Numbered from the stretch's first letter, positions 1-8,475 are shown. The stretch: DNA of 64,000 nt from Bacteroidales bacterium (GCA_017443465.1 JAFRXO010000019.1:1-64000), one strand, 5' to 3'. Notes: generated by a model from the letters alone, not told the origin. Numbers and translations: made by a program.

Positions 1-291
1 CAGGAAATCGAAATGCGCGGATATACCTTCTTCGATGCGTTGCAGGAATGGCTTCCCCGGATTGGTGAACGCCGTGATGACCGAATGCACCAATGCGTCA
101 ACTTTTTCCTCCAGGATTCTGTGGAACAGCTGCTCTTTGGTCCTGAAATAATAATGAAGCATGGCATGGGTCACTCCTGCACGTTCCGCGATGGAAATCG
201 TGCGGGCTCCGTCGTAGCCTTGTTCCAGGAATTCGGCCTCAGCTGCCTCCAGGATGCGGTTTTCAGTACTCTTTTTCTCGGGATCTTCCAT
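1..291 (-). CDS. TetR/AcrR family transcriptional regulator, N-terminal part (gene runs off the left edge)
   Basis: Reading the minus strand from the ATG at 291 gives 97 codons open to the window edge, beginning MEDPEKKSTENRILEAAEAE. Residues 10-57 form a TetR helix-turn-helix: an ILEAAEAEFLEQGYDGART helix, the SIAERAGVTHAMLHYYF recognition region and the following TKEQLFHRILEE. The ligand-binding domain lies outside the window, so the effector is unknown. Its promoter and a small palindrome lie immediately upstream at 308-356, which suggests autoregulation, as is common in this family. No partner gene is visible here. I am sure of the family and cannot state the target genes. Confidence 0.9.
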   Translation of the reverse strand, partial: MEDPEKKSTENRILEAAEAEFLEQGYDGARTISIAERAGVTHAMLHYYFRTKEQLFHRILEEKVDALVHSVITAFTNPGKPFLQRIEEGISAHFDFL

Positions 292-307
292 GGATAACAA
301 TTTTGTC

Positions 308-321
308 TAACAGGTTTGTTA
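308..321. promoter_or_regulatory. Putative TetR operator (inverted repeat)
   Basis: TAACA-GGTT-TGTTA is a perfect 5-bp inverted repeat with a 4-bp centre, 17 bp upstream of the TetR start codon and just downstream of its probable -7 box. The position over the transcription start fits autorepression. The function is inferred from position and symmetry only. Confidence 0.4.
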
Positions 322-324
322 ATG

Positions 325-356
325 CAAAGGTGTATCTTTTTTTTCAAACTTGCAAA
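325..356 (-). promoter_or_regulatory. Putative promoter of the TetR gene
   Basis: On the minus strand a TTTG (353-356) is followed after 20 nt by CACCTTTG (325-332). This is the Bacteroidetes -33/-7 arrangement (consensus TAnnTTTG) with one mismatch in the -7 box. Confidence 0.4.
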
Positions 357-362
357 TTGAAT

Positions 363-391
363 AGAAAAAAAAGAGCCCTGAGGAGCTCTTT
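363..391 (-). terminator. Intrinsic terminator of the structured RNA
   Basis: Arms 370-376 and 385-391 (AAAGAGC/GCTCTTT) form a perfect 7-bp stem with an 8-nt loop. On the minus strand the stem runs into a T-rich tract at 363-372. There is no minus-strand CDS upstream, so it ends a non-coding transcript. Confidence 0.7.
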
Positions 392-543
392 CCGATTTTC
401 GCAGCGCGAGCCTATGCCTTCCAGAGAGCACTTTGCCGCAACCTGCCCCGCGCTGCATCCCCTTATGGCCTCCACAGCGCGGGATCTCCCTTGATAAGGA
501 GCCATAGAAGCAATCGCTATCCGCGCTGCGATTGACGGGTTGC
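364..543 (-). ncRNA. Candidate structured non-coding RNA, about 180 nt, family not recognised
   Basis: The stretch 292-719 has no gene on either strand, but 364-543 is full of complementary pairs. An outer 9-bp stem pairs 400-408 with 522-530, and a second perfect 9-bp stem pairs 447-455 with 475-483. A 7-bp hairpin (511-517 with 528-534) shares bases 528-530 with the outer stem, so those two would be alternatives. The 3' end on the minus strand is a terminator with a U-run. A weak -7 box, GATTTTTG at 544-551, would start the RNA near 540. The overall shape, a closed rod with an apical arm, recalls 6S RNA, but I see no signature of 6S, SRP, tmRNA or RNase P. The remainder, 552-719, holds no recognisable feature. 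Confidence 0.5.
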
Positions 544-719
544 CAAAAATCAGAACCTGTCCTTTACTTCATCCTTGTGTTGGCGCAGGCTTTGTTGTCT
601 TGCGGACAAAGATTCGAATTATTATCCATTCATCGACAAAACAGGCCGATTCACCGATTATATTTGACAGCCGGTGCGCGTACAAATAGTTTTGCAGCGA
701 AACGCAAAACAAAAATACC

Positions 720-2054
720 ATGAAACACCTCCGCGCCTTCTCCCTGTTTGCCGCCCATTTTCTGGTCGTCACTACCCTGTCTGCCGAAGAGCCTGGCACC
801 GCTGGCAGCAAGGATCATGTCGCCATTCCGCACAGAAGGGAGATCGTTAAGAAAGGCTGGAATGTCGGGCTGCTGCCCGCTTTCTATTACAACAACGACC
901 TCGGCTTCTCGGCCGGGGTACTGGGGCAACTCTTCGACTACGGCGACGGAACGGTCTATCCCAACTACCGGCATAAACTGATGGCCAACGTGAATCTCTA
1001 TTCCCGAGGCGCAAAACAGATTTCCCTGACTTACGATTCGAAATATCTGATTTCTGGGAAACGGTTGACGGCGGAGTTGTCTTACATGGACAATCCGCTA
1101 TGCGGCTTCTATGGTTTCAACGGTGCAGTCTCACCCTACCACGCCGACCTGGATACGAAGAAATCCGCTGACTGTACGGAAGGCATCGCCTTCTATGCCA
1201 ACCATCAGCGGATGCTGAGCGCGAGCGTGGACCTGCAGGGCCGTGTGGCGGACGGTCTTACCTGGATCGGAGGTGCAAGCTATTCCTGGCAACTCTACAG
1301 CGATACGGATTTCCGCGTGTATGACGGGGCGGAATCCCTCTTTCATCAATACGTTGAAAACGGCCTCATCCCGGAATCCGACATTCACGGCCATCGCGTA
1401 GGTCTGAAAGGCGGCCTGGTGTACGACACGAGGGATTTCGAACCCAATCCGGAGCGGGGGCTATATGCCACCGTGACGGCAAGCGGGGGGATGAGTGTCT
1501 CTGATGGCGTCCGCAGTTCGGTGGTGCTCGCGGCCGATTTCCGGCACTATCTGCCCATAATCCCGTCCCGACTTACCCTCGCTTACCAACTTTCCTGCAA
1601 AACGCTCGTTGCCGGTTCGCTGCCGTTCTATGCAATGCCCGCTTTTTCGATGCGCGGCTCCTTCTCGTCCCGTATCGTCGGCAATGGCGTCGCTTGGGCC
1701 AGCACCGACCTGCGCTTGTGCGTGGCACGTTTCCAGGCGTTCAGGCAGAACTTCGAACTGGGCCTGGTGGGATTCGCCGATGCGGGCGCCGTCATCAGGC
1801 AATACAGGCTCGCGGAACAGTCGGCATTGGGGAAAGTGAGTGTGAAAAAGACATTGGACGGAGTGGTCCGCGGGCCATATGCCAGCATATTCGACCCGTC
1901 GATTGCTACGCGCGAACGGCTACACAGCAGCGCAGGCGGCGGTTTCTGGTTCTCAATGAACAAGAACTTCATCACGGCCATTGAATTTGGCCGGCCGTTC
2001 AACCAGCAGGACGGGAGATTCGGTGTTTACATCAATATGGGTTTTTCCTTCTGA
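720..2054 (+). CDS. Outer-membrane beta-barrel protein of the Omp85/bacterial surface antigen type, no POTRA domains
   Basis: This 444-residue protein has a signal peptide (residues 1-22, ending LSAEE) followed directly by barrel-like alternating strands. The motif DTRDFEPNPERGLYATV (around residues 240-256) is the typical Bac_surface_Ag strand pair found in BamA/TamA-type barrels. An MRGSF stretch near residue 305 may correspond to the Omp85 RGF loop. The chain ends in INMGFSF, with the C-terminal phenylalanine expected for BAM recognition. There is no room for POTRA repeats, so it is a barrel-only member; such proteins in Bacteroidetes have no agreed role. The LytTR regulator starts 30 bp downstream on the same strand. 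Confidence 0.75.
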   Translation: MKHLRAFSLFAAHFLVVTTLSAEEPGTAGSKDHVAIPHRREIVKKGWNVGLLPAFYYNNDLGFSAGVLGQLFDYGDGTVYPNYRHKLMANVNLYSRGAKQISLTYDSKYLISGKRLTAELSYMDNPLCGFYGFNGAVSPYHADLDTKKSADCTEGIAFYANHQRMLSASVDLQGRVADGLTWIGGASYSWQLYSDTDFRVYDGAESLFHQYVENGLIPESDIHGHRVGLKGGLVYDTRDFEPNPERGLYATVTASGGMSVSDGVRSSVVLAADFRHYLPIIPSRLTLAYQLSCKTLVAGSLPFYAMPAFSMRGSFSSRIVGNGVAWASTDLRLCVARFQAFRQNFELGLVGFADAGAVIRQYRLAEQSALGKVSVKKTLDGVVRGPYASIFDPSIATRERLHSSAGGGFWFSMNKNFITAIEFGRPFNQQDGRFGVYINMGFSF

Positions 2055-2060
2055 AATCAC

Positions 2061-2068
2061 TATATTTG
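2061..2068 (+). promoter_or_regulatory. Putative -7 box (TATATTTG) before the LytTR gene
   Basis: This is an exact TAnnTTTG match lying between the barrel gene's stop and the ATG at 2085, so the regulator probably has its own promoter with a very short leader. No good -33 TTTG is evident. Confidence 0.4.
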
Positions 2069-2084
2069 CTTGAAACACGACCAT

Positions 2085-2960
2085 ATGCCACGCAAGCGCA
2101 TCATTTTGTTCCTTGGTATTCTCTCATTCCTGATGCTAGTGCCTACCCTCATGACCAGCATACTGTCCGGTCTGGTGCTGCCTTGGTGGGCCTGCCTTCT
2201 GTCCGTGGTCAACGTGCTGATTCTTGCGGGTATGTATCTTGTCGAACGCCTCTGGCTCATCGACCACTTCCTGGTCCGAGGAAGGATCTGGCAGTTCGTG
2301 CTGGCGAGCCTGATGCTGGTTGTTTTAGGGACAGCTGCGCAGTATGTTACGGTCGGAATAGCCGACCGGCACTCGATTGGCGGGGGGCTGACCGTGGCTG
2401 ACTTCCTCGGCAAAGGCCTGCTGATTTCCCATCGGATTATCATCTTGATCCTCAGCGCTCTGACCGTATTGTTCGCGCTGGCTGTCGCTCTGTCGGACGA
2501 ATGGCGTCTGGCTGCGTTCAAGTACCGTGAAGCCGAGCGGGACAAACACGCCTTGGCACGCGAACGTGATGCCTTGAAAGGGCAGGTGGATTCACTTCAG
2601 CGACCGGCGGCAGAGCCGGAGTACATTTCCGTCAAGGTTGACCTGATGATGACGCAGATCCGTCTAGATGACATTCTGTATGTCAAAAGCGACGGTGACT
2701 ACATCGTCCTCCACCTCGCGGACGGACGTGCTCCTATGGTGCTGATGACACTTAAGGCGTTGGAAAAACAGATTCCATTTGACCGCTTCTGCCGGATTCA
2801 CCGCTCCTATTTGGTCGCCATTGACAAGGTGCAGGGGCTGCAAGGCGGGAAGATTCTTGTGAACGGAGAGACACTGCCGCTGTCCGATTCCTGCAAGCCG
2901 GCTTTTTTTGAACTTCTTTCCCTCAAATCCATCATTCTGTCGTCCTCCGGACAAGAATAA
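2085..2960 (+). CDS. Membrane-anchored LytTR DNA-binding regulator
   Basis: The 291-residue product has four predicted membrane segments in its first 150 residues, then a charged linker (KYREAERDKHALARERDALK, probably coiled-coil). A C-terminal LytTR domain begins at about residue 185; its hallmarks are the IRLDDILYVKSDGDYIVLHL strand region and FCRIHRSYLVAIDKV. It has no receiver domain, so it resembles Bacteroidetes membrane LytTR proteins that sense within the membrane or through a partner. The ATG at 2085 lies in a CATATG context; a TTG five codons upstream is a less likely start. No histidine kinase is nearby. Targets are unknown. Confidence 0.8.
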   Translation: MPRKRIILFLGILSFLMLVPTLMTSILSGLVLPWWACLLSVVNVLILAGMYLVERLWLIDHFLVRGRIWQFVLASLMLVVLGTAAQYVTVGIADRHSIGGGLTVADFLGKGLLISHRIIILILSALTVLFALAVALSDEWRLAAFKYREAERDKHALARERDALKGQVDSLQRPAAEPEYISVKVDLMMTQIRLDDILYVKSDGDYIVLHLADGRAPMVLMTLKALEKQIPFDRFCRIHRSYLVAIDKVQGLQGGKILVNGETLPLSDSCKPAFFELLSLKSIILSSSGQE

Positions 2961-3025
2961 CCTTGCAACGAATTGCATTCGGCAGTCTTTTGAATAATCT
3001 TTGATTCACATAAATAATTTGGCAT

Positions 3026-3838
3026 ATGAAAAAACTTCTTGCTTTGAGTGTCCTGGCCGTCATCGCGGTCGGCTGCGGTATACGTAAGTCATCTCCTTTC
3101 AACCCTGCCGGTTACAAACTGGTGTGGTCAGATGAATTCAACAAAGGGACGGTTCTCGGGGCGGACTGGGTCCATGAAGTCAAACCCGATCATTGGGTCA
3201 ACCATGAACTGCAGAATTATGTCGACGGGGTTGCACCGGACGGTCGCCGCGTTACGGAAATCAAGGATGGCTCCCTGCTGATCCATTGTTTCAAAGGAGC
3301 GGATGGAAAAATCTATTCCGGACGGGTATATGCCCATCGCAATACGGGATGGCTGTACGGCTATGTCGAAGCTCGGATCTGGCTTCCTTCCGGTAAAGGT
3401 ACCTGGCCGGCATTCTGGATGATGCCGGTCGACTCTCATGGATACCGCTGGCCCAGGTGCGGTGAAATAGACATCATGGAAGAAGTCGGAGTTGTCCCCA
3501 ACGAGGTCTCATCATCCTACCATACCATGGATTACAACCATACGAAGGGCACCCAGAAGACCCACAGGATGGTGATAGACAAAGCCGAAGGCGGATGGCA
3601 TGTATATGGCCTCGAATGGACGGCCGACGGAATGACTACATATGTGGATGGACAGGTCCAGTTGTCCGTTACGAAGGCCGAAATGGGCACAGGGCAGGAT
3701 CAATGGCCCTTCTACTATGCATTCTATCCCATCCTGAACCTGGCCTGGGGCGGAGATTGGGGCGGCATGAGAGGCGTGGATGAGTCCGCCCTGCCTGTCA
3801 CGATGCAGGTGGACTGGATCCGCATCTACCAGAAATAA
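3026..3838 (+). CDS. Glycoside hydrolase family 16 lipoprotein (beta-1,3-glucanase-like)
   Basis: The product is a 270-residue protein with a lipoprotein signal peptide (lipobox Cys17 in VIAVGC). The GH16 catalytic motif GEIDIMEE is intact: Glu147 is the expected nucleophile, Asp149 the assistant and Glu152 the acid/base. It shows the typical start KLVWSDEFNKG and the WPAFWMMP strand before the active site. Length is normal for a single-domain laminarinase or lichenase-type enzyme. The exact beta-glucan or galactan substrate cannot be read from sequence. The start codon is in a CATATG context. Downstream genes are convergent, so it is probably monocistronic. Confidence 0.9.
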   Translation: MKKLLALSVLAVIAVGCGIRKSSPFNPAGYKLVWSDEFNKGTVLGADWVHEVKPDHWVNHELQNYVDGVAPDGRRVTEIKDGSLLIHCFKGADGKIYSGRVYAHRNTGWLYGYVEARIWLPSGKGTWPAFWMMPVDSHGYRWPRCGEIDIMEEVGVVPNEVSSSYHTMDYNHTKGTQKTHRMVIDKAEGGWHVYGLEWTADGMTTYVDGQVQLSVTKAEMGTGQDQWPFYYAFYPILNLAWGGDWGGMRGVDESALPVTMQVDWIRIYQK

Positions 3839-3866
3839 CCTTTACTGCTATTCCTGAAAAGTAATC

Positions 3867-5387
3867 TCAGAATGCCAGAACGGGGCGGACATAGCACCAT
3901 CCTGTCTTCGGATGAGAGGAAACAAAAAGACCCTGTTGACTATTTTCAAGTGAAGGAAAAAGGTAGAAGCATGTTCCATATCCTGCAGTGGATTCATTGC
4001 TTGTCCAGATACGTCTATTACTGTCAGCAATGCCGTCGAAGGCGCTTCCCTTTGCGCCAGCTTTTTCCATTGCAGCATCTATGTTGTGTGCTGATGTCAG
4101 ACCAGAATCTTTCCATGTCCCCCTCCATACAATGTCGGACGTACTCAGCCCTCCGAGTCCAGTAAGTATCTTCGCCCACTGCTGGGCACTTGGCAGGAAC
4201 CAGCCAGTGGTGGCATCGGGCGCTGTCAGCCCCGAATAGTTCCAAGCCCGATAGGCTGCAGGATAGTTCGATGCCGCATCGTCTGTTTTGTTTATCAGCA
4301 ACTGTGTATTGGCAAAGCCGCTGACGTTGGTAGTGCGGAACAGGTCATCGGTTCCATCCACATAGGGTACATCTGGCATATCTCTCACATTAGCCAAACT
4401 TTCACCTCTCCAGTTAATGTATGAAGAGTTCTTCAGGCAAAGCACGAGCCCGTGGCTCTGGAGCGTAGTTGTTCCGTCGCGCAGGGTGACACCGTTCTCA
4501 GTGAATGCGTCTGTGCCGACATATGCAATCACTCCGATTGGAGTCTTGCCTTCTTCAAGAGTTGAACTGAACGTACCGTCGCTGTAGTAGAGGTCGCCTA
4601 TGGTTTGGATCCTCGTCATCTTCACTCCTGCGCCGTAGTACTTGCCTTTAATGAATCTTACACCCGTTTTTTCATACCTGAAGTTGCCTTCAGCAGAGGT
4701 TGCAAGCAGTGTTACAGTACTGTTGGAGGCAGATGGGATGGCGACATATAATTCACTTGCGGCTGCGTCAGGAGTCACATTGAAAATCCATCCGTCAACA
4801 TCTACTGACAGGCTGGTAGCCTGGATAGGCGTAGTCCCGTCTTGCTTAGTGAGCGAAAACTTTACTATGGCCTGCTGGTTGGCAAATGAAGCAAAAGTGG
4901 TGGAGGCTTCGCCATCAGTCACGTCGCTGATGGTAACGTCGGCCACGGCGTAATCGCAATTGGAGGCGATATAATCAAGAGTTCCCTTTTGGTTGTCGTA
5001 GTCGGGGGAGAGGAATCTAAGCCGAAGTCTATTCCCGGCTAAAGGTGTATAGCTATCGATAAAAGATCCTTTCAGCGTGGTCGTGACGCCGCTGCCAAGC
5101 GCTGTGAGCGTGCCGACAGGGTCAATAGACTCGAGCTCGTAAACTCCTTCTCCACTTATGCTATAGACGCTGATTTCTTCGCCTGCGGCCCATACTGCGT
5201 TGAGGGTTTTGCCATCGAGAGAAAGTGAGCGTAAAGAGATGTCACCATCCTTGGCGGCGGAAACGGTCAGTGAGCAGGACACAGGCCCATCCGTCTTGAC
5301 CTGAATTTCATCATCGATGCTGCATCCTGTAAAAAGCGCCAGAAAAGATGCGGCGGAAGCCAGCTTGCAAATCAGTTGTTTCATCAT
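3867..5387 (-). CDS. Large lipoprotein, fimbrillin-like/BACON-type N-terminal part with a C-terminal LPSAQQW domain
   Basis: The 506-residue protein starts MMKQLICKL and has a lipobox ending FTGC, then a Ser/Thr-rich beta-sandwich region resembling fimbrillin-family lipoproteins (AVWAAGEEISVYS). The C-terminal 200 residues contain ATTGWFLPSAQQWAKIL and end in CYVRPVLAF, the form seen in Bacteroidetes surface lipoproteins. I chose the ATG at 5387 over upstream Met codons because an exceptional Shine-Dalgarno (5392-5398) sits 4 nt before it. It lies downstream of GH95 and the 43-codon ORF in one apparent operon, so it may bind glycans or form surface appendages; neither is proven. Confidence 0.7.
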   Translation of the reverse strand: MMKQLICKLASAASFLALFTGCSIDDEIQVKTDGPVSCSLTVSAAKDGDISLRSLSLDGKTLNAVWAAGEEISVYSISGEGVYELESIDPVGTLTALGSGVTTTLKGSFIDSYTPLAGNRLRLRFLSPDYDNQKGTLDYIASNCDYAVADVTISDVTDGEASTTFASFANQQAIVKFSLTKQDGTTPIQATSLSVDVDGWIFNVTPDAAASELYVAIPSASNSTVTLLATSAEGNFRYEKTGVRFIKGKYYGAGVKMTRIQTIGDLYYSDGTFSSTLEEGKTPIGVIAYVGTDAFTENGVTLRDGTTTLQSHGLVLCLKNSSYINWRGESLANVRDMPDVPYVDGTDDLFRTTNVSGFANTQLLINKTDDAASNYPAAYRAWNYSGLTAPDATTGWFLPSAQQWAKILTGLGGLSTSDIVWRGTWKDSGLTSAHNIDAAMEKAGAKGSAFDGIADSNRRIWTSNESTAGYGTCFYLFPSLENSQQGLFVSSHPKTGWCYVRPVLAF

Positions 5388-5390
5388 CGT

Positions 5391-5400
5391 ATCCTCCTTA
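5391..5400 (-). promoter_or_regulatory. Strong Shine-Dalgarno overlapping the small ORF's stop codon
   Basis: TAAGGAGGAT on the minus strand contains the TAA stop of the 43-codon ORF and a full AGGAGG, 4 nt before ATG 5387. Such motifs are nearly absent elsewhere in this window, so translational coupling is likely. Confidence 0.65.
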
Positions 5401-5529
5401 TTCCCAAGCATATTCTTCCTCATCCCCATAGCTGACACGTTCTACACTGTTGCATATGATGTGTTCCAGGCTCATCCCGAGAACCATCGCAGAAGGCGCT
5501 AAATAGAGTTTTTTTGTGATTATATCCAT
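5398..5529 (-). CDS. Small protein of 43 residues upstream of the fimbrillin-like lipoprotein
   Basis: The frame opens at ATG 5529 within CATATG and ends at TAA 5398-5400, which is part of the Shine-Dalgarno of the next gene. The product begins MDIITKKLYLAPSAMVLGMS, has Cys26 in HIICNSVE and ends in an acidic YGDEEEYAWE. Short proteins of this style (a YxAPS-type start, a Leu/Ile-Cys-x-Ser motif and an acidic tail with Trp) are often seen before surface lipoprotein genes in Bacteroidales, from my memory of such loci; I know of no assigned function. It begins 15 nt after the GH95 stop, so the three genes are probably cotranscribed. Reality as a gene is supported by start context, coupling and composition. 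Confidence 0.6.
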   Translation of the reverse strand: MDIITKKLYLAPSAMVLGMSLEHIICNSVERVSYGDEEEYAWE

Positions 5530-5544
5530 ATGCTTTCTTGATAA

Positions 5545-7893
5545 TTACATATAAATGTATGGAATCCCCGCTTTGAAAGTGACGGTTTTCTTCTTGTCGC
5601 CATAGCGGACCACATATCTTCCCGACCTGTCCGGTACTATGGTGGCGGTCTTCAAGATCCCGTCCTTCCAGCTGATGTCCACGGTGTAGCCTCCGCGCGC
5701 CCTCAGTCCTTTCACCTGTCCGTCTTTCCATGAACCGGGCAATGCCGGGAGCAGGTGGATCTCTCCGGCGTGGGACTGGAGCAGCATCTCGGCGATTCCG
5801 GCCGTCCCGCCGAAATTGCCGTCGATCTGGAACGGAGGATGGGTATCGAACAGGTTGTTCTGCGTGGACTTGGCGAGCAGGGCATCCACATTGGCCCCTG
5901 CCTCCTCACCATCCCTCAGTCGCGCGTAGAAGTTGATCAGCCATGCCCTGCTCCATCCGGTGTAAGAACCCTGGCGTGTCTTGGGGTCTTCGTTGTACTT
6001 GCGTCGGCGCTCTATAGTACGCTTCGCTGCGGCGAAAAGCTCCGGATCCTTGTCGGTGATCACGGTGCCGGGATAGAGTCCGAACAGATGGGACATATGC
6101 CTGTGTCCGGGTTCGACTTCTTCATAGTCTTCAATCCACTCCTGGATGGTGTTATAGCGCTTGCCGATCTTTATGGGAGGCAGTTTTGCGAGGGCAGCCT
6201 TGACTTCACCGGCGAATGTGGCGTCCTTGTCCAGGATCCGGGAGGCTTCGATGCAGGCTTTCATCAGCTCCATGGCGATTTCGGTGTCCATGGTCGCGGA
6301 ATAGGTCAGCTGGAACTTGCTGCCGTCAGGAAGCCTGTAGGAGTTCTCAGGAGAATTGGAAGGAGCAGTCACCAGATGTCCCTCTTTGTCCGCCACCATG
6401 AAGGACAGCAGGAATTCCACGGACTCCTTCATGGCGGGATAGGCCTCTTTCTCCAGATATTCCCTGTCGCCCGTAAACATATAATGCTCCCACAGATGCA
6501 GTGAAAGCCATGGTCCGGCGATAGGGAAAGTCCCCCAGCCTACTCCGTCGCTTATCGACGTGTGTCCGAACGGGTCGGAGACATGATTGACCGTCCACCC
6601 CTTGGCTCCGAAGGTCTTGCTGGCAGTCACCCTTCCGGGAACCCGGATCGCGTTTATCCAGTCGGAGAAAGGAAGGACAGTCTCGGAAAGGTTGCAGACC
6701 TCGGCCGGCCAGTAGTTCATCTGGATGTTTATGTTGGTGTGGAAGTCCGAGTTCCAGGCGGCCTTCATGTCCCTGCACCATATGCCCTGCAGGTTGGCGG
6801 GAAGTACTCCCGGACGCCTGGACGAGCCGGCGAGCAGATAGCGCCCGAACTGGAAATACAAGGCGGCCAGGGCCGGATCCTTCCCTCCTTCCTTCACTCT
6901 CTGAAGCCTCTCATCGACAGGTAGTTCCGACATGGATGGATCGCCCAGGGAGAGCGACACCCTGTCCATTATGCTGCGGTGGTCGGCGGTATGACGGCGC
7001 AGGAGTTCGGGATATCCGACTCCGTCAAGGGCTTTCAGCTGTTCGCGGCAGCGGCCGGATGGATCGATAGAGGGATCAAAGTTCAATAATCCGAAATTAT
7101 AGTCAGTGGCCATGGCAACCAGGATCATGACCTCATCGGCATTTTCGACCAGGACGGAGTTGCCTCCGGAAGACATCCGCCCTCCCTTGTTGACGGCCTT
7201 GATCCTGCCGGCGAACCTCATATGCGGTCCGCTTTCCCCAGCTTCCTTTTCGGGCAAGTCCATTATCTGCCCGTAAATAGCAAGGCTGCCGGGGCCCTCG
7301 GCGACCGCAGAGGCATCTTTTTCCCTGCTGTAAGAGAGTTTGAAGGATACGGAGCCTGGAGTGTCTGCGGCAATCCTGATGACAATTACGTCATCCGGAG
7401 CTGAAGCGAAAACCTCCCGTAAAAAACGGACGCCTCCGGACGTGAACGATGTGGAGAAGATGCCGTCGTTCAGGTTCAGGCTGCGCCTGTAGCCTTCAGC
7501 CTGGCCCTTTTTGAAAAACTCCAGCTTTAGTTCCCCGAATGACTGGTAAGAGCGGATACGCATCGGGTCCCCGGCCAGGTATTTCTGTCCGAGAGCATCC
7601 GCCTCAGCTACCTTACCTTCCAAAAGAAGGCGTTGTATTTCAGGCATATGGGAAGCCGCTTCGGCATTGCCGTCCTGCGGGCATCCGGCCCAGAGGCTCT
7701 CTTCGTTAAGCTGTATGGTTTCATTCCAAGGGTCCCCGAAAACCATGGCGCCGATCCGGCCGTTACCGACAGGCAGGGCCTCATTCCAGTCCTTTGCGGG
7801 CTTATCGTACCACATGGTAGCAGGGTTCTGTGCAATGGCGGAAGACAAAGAGCCGAGGCACATCGCCGATAGAATCAACTTCTTGATATTCAT
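5545..7893 (-). CDS. GH95 family alpha-L-fucosidase (or alpha-L-galactosidase), secreted
   Basis: The 782-residue protein has a signal peptide (residues 1-21) followed by the GH95 N-terminal signature MWYDKPAKDWNEALPVGNGR and IQLNEESLWAG. The (alpha/alpha)6 core has LPANLQGIW, the WNSDFHTNINIQMNYWPAEV segment containing the two Asn that activate water in characterised GH95 enzymes, and RHMSHLFGLYPG. The C-terminal beta-domain has HLLPALPGSWKDGQVKGLRARGG. Length is typical. The family is mostly alpha-1,2-L-fucosidase, acting by inversion; some members act on L-galactose. Its start codon overlaps the stop of the upstream truncated membrane-protein gene (ATGA), and the small ORF and lipoprotein follow. 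Confidence 0.93.
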   Translation of the reverse strand: MNIKKLILSAMCLGSLSSAIAQNPATMWYDKPAKDWNEALPVGNGRIGAMVFGDPWNETIQLNEESLWAGCPQDGNAEAASHMPEIQRLLLEGKVAEADALGQKYLAGDPMRIRSYQSFGELKLEFFKKGQAEGYRRSLNLNDGIFSTSFTSGGVRFLREVFASAPDDVIVIRIAADTPGSVSFKLSYSREKDASAVAEGPGSLAIYGQIMDLPEKEAGESGPHMRFAGRIKAVNKGGRMSSGGNSVLVENADEVMILVAMATDYNFGLLNFDPSIDPSGRCREQLKALDGVGYPELLRRHTADHRSIMDRVSLSLGDPSMSELPVDERLQRVKEGGKDPALAALYFQFGRYLLAGSSRRPGVLPANLQGIWCRDMKAAWNSDFHTNINIQMNYWPAEVCNLSETVLPFSDWINAIRVPGRVTASKTFGAKGWTVNHVSDPFGHTSISDGVGWGTFPIAGPWLSLHLWEHYMFTGDREYLEKEAYPAMKESVEFLLSFMVADKEGHLVTAPSNSPENSYRLPDGSKFQLTYSATMDTEIAMELMKACIEASRILDKDATFAGEVKAALAKLPPIKIGKRYNTIQEWIEDYEEVEPGHRHMSHLFGLYPGTVITDKDPELFAAAKRTIERRRKYNEDPKTRQGSYTGWSRAWLINFYARLRDGEEAGANVDALLAKSTQNNLFDTHPPFQIDGNFGGTAGIAEMLLQSHAGEIHLLPALPGSWKDGQVKGLRARGGYTVDISWKDGILKTATIVPDRSGRYVVRYGDKKKTVTFKAGIPYIYM

Positions 7894-8393
7894 TTGTTTG
7901 TGATCATCATTAATCTTGACCCTACCAGAGATTGTTGGTCATTGCGGGTGGCAATGTGCCGGTTGAGGTTCTGGGCGCATATGCTGCAACAGTCATATGC
8001 ACGGATTATTTTCATCGAGAGCGGATTGTCCCCGATTTTCTGGAAAAGGGAAGAAGTTTTCAGGAGTTCAAGCGCGTCGTTGCAGAGCGTAATGGAGACA
8101 TCCGAAAACAGGATGCTGCTGTGAAGGGTCACTGAATCGACCGGACACTGGTCCAGATCCTCGGCATGGTTCAGGAAATACCTGGCTGCGGCCTGTTCCT
8201 GCTTGAGGTAATCCGCCATGATGGAGATGTCTTCGACATTGGTCGCCAGTTCCGACCGGACGAGTTCCAGGGCAGAACGCACATTCTTCCGGTCCTGGGA
8301 ACGGTTGATTATTCCCTGGATGGAAAAAGTAATTACAATGCCCAGGATGACCGAAAGGACATTGGCGAAGAAATTGGTCACGGAATCTTTCAT
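7890..8393 (-). CDS. Truncated copy of a one-TM protein gene (paralogue of 18292-18948)
   Basis: The 167-residue product aligns over almost its whole length with the product of 18292-18948: the same membrane segment (NVLSVILGIVITFSIQG), then RSALELVRSELATNVEDISI, LKQEQAAARYFL and NPLSMKIIRAYDCC. Similarity stops after residue ~155 (HIATRNDQ); the last eleven residues come from the leader of GH95, and its TGA overlaps the GH95 ATG. The paralogue has about 60 more residues, so this copy is 3'-truncated. I aligned the start with the paralogue (ATG 8393) rather than the ATG at 8405. Nucleotide identity by eye is roughly 80%, so the duplication is old. Function unknown; the architecture recalls small Bacteroidetes proteins with one TM helix and a cytosolic or periplasmic helical domain. 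Confidence 0.65.
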   Translation of the reverse strand: MKDSVTNFFANVLSVILGIVITFSIQGIINRSQDRKNVRSALELVRSELATNVEDISIMADYLKQEQAAARYFLNHAEDLDQCPVDSVTLHSSILFSDVSITLCNDALELLKTSSLFQKIGDNPLSMKIIRAYDCCSICAQNLNRHIATRNDQQSLVGSRLMMITNK

Positions 8394-8475
8394 GGGCTTC
8401 AGCAAAAATAAAAATATAGTTCTTTATTCGCAAATAAGCAGGCAGTCTTCTCTTTTGGAATAATCGCCGTTACTA

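Noticed and set aside
611..640. GATTCGAATT stretch as a tRNA T-loop
   Set aside because: No acceptor stem, anticodon arm or D arm can be found around it. No tRNA was recognised anywhere in the window.
5755..6504. Long plus-strand frame (249 codons) across the GH95 gene
   Set aside because: It lies wholly inside the antisense of an unmistakable GH95 coding sequence and shows no family motif.
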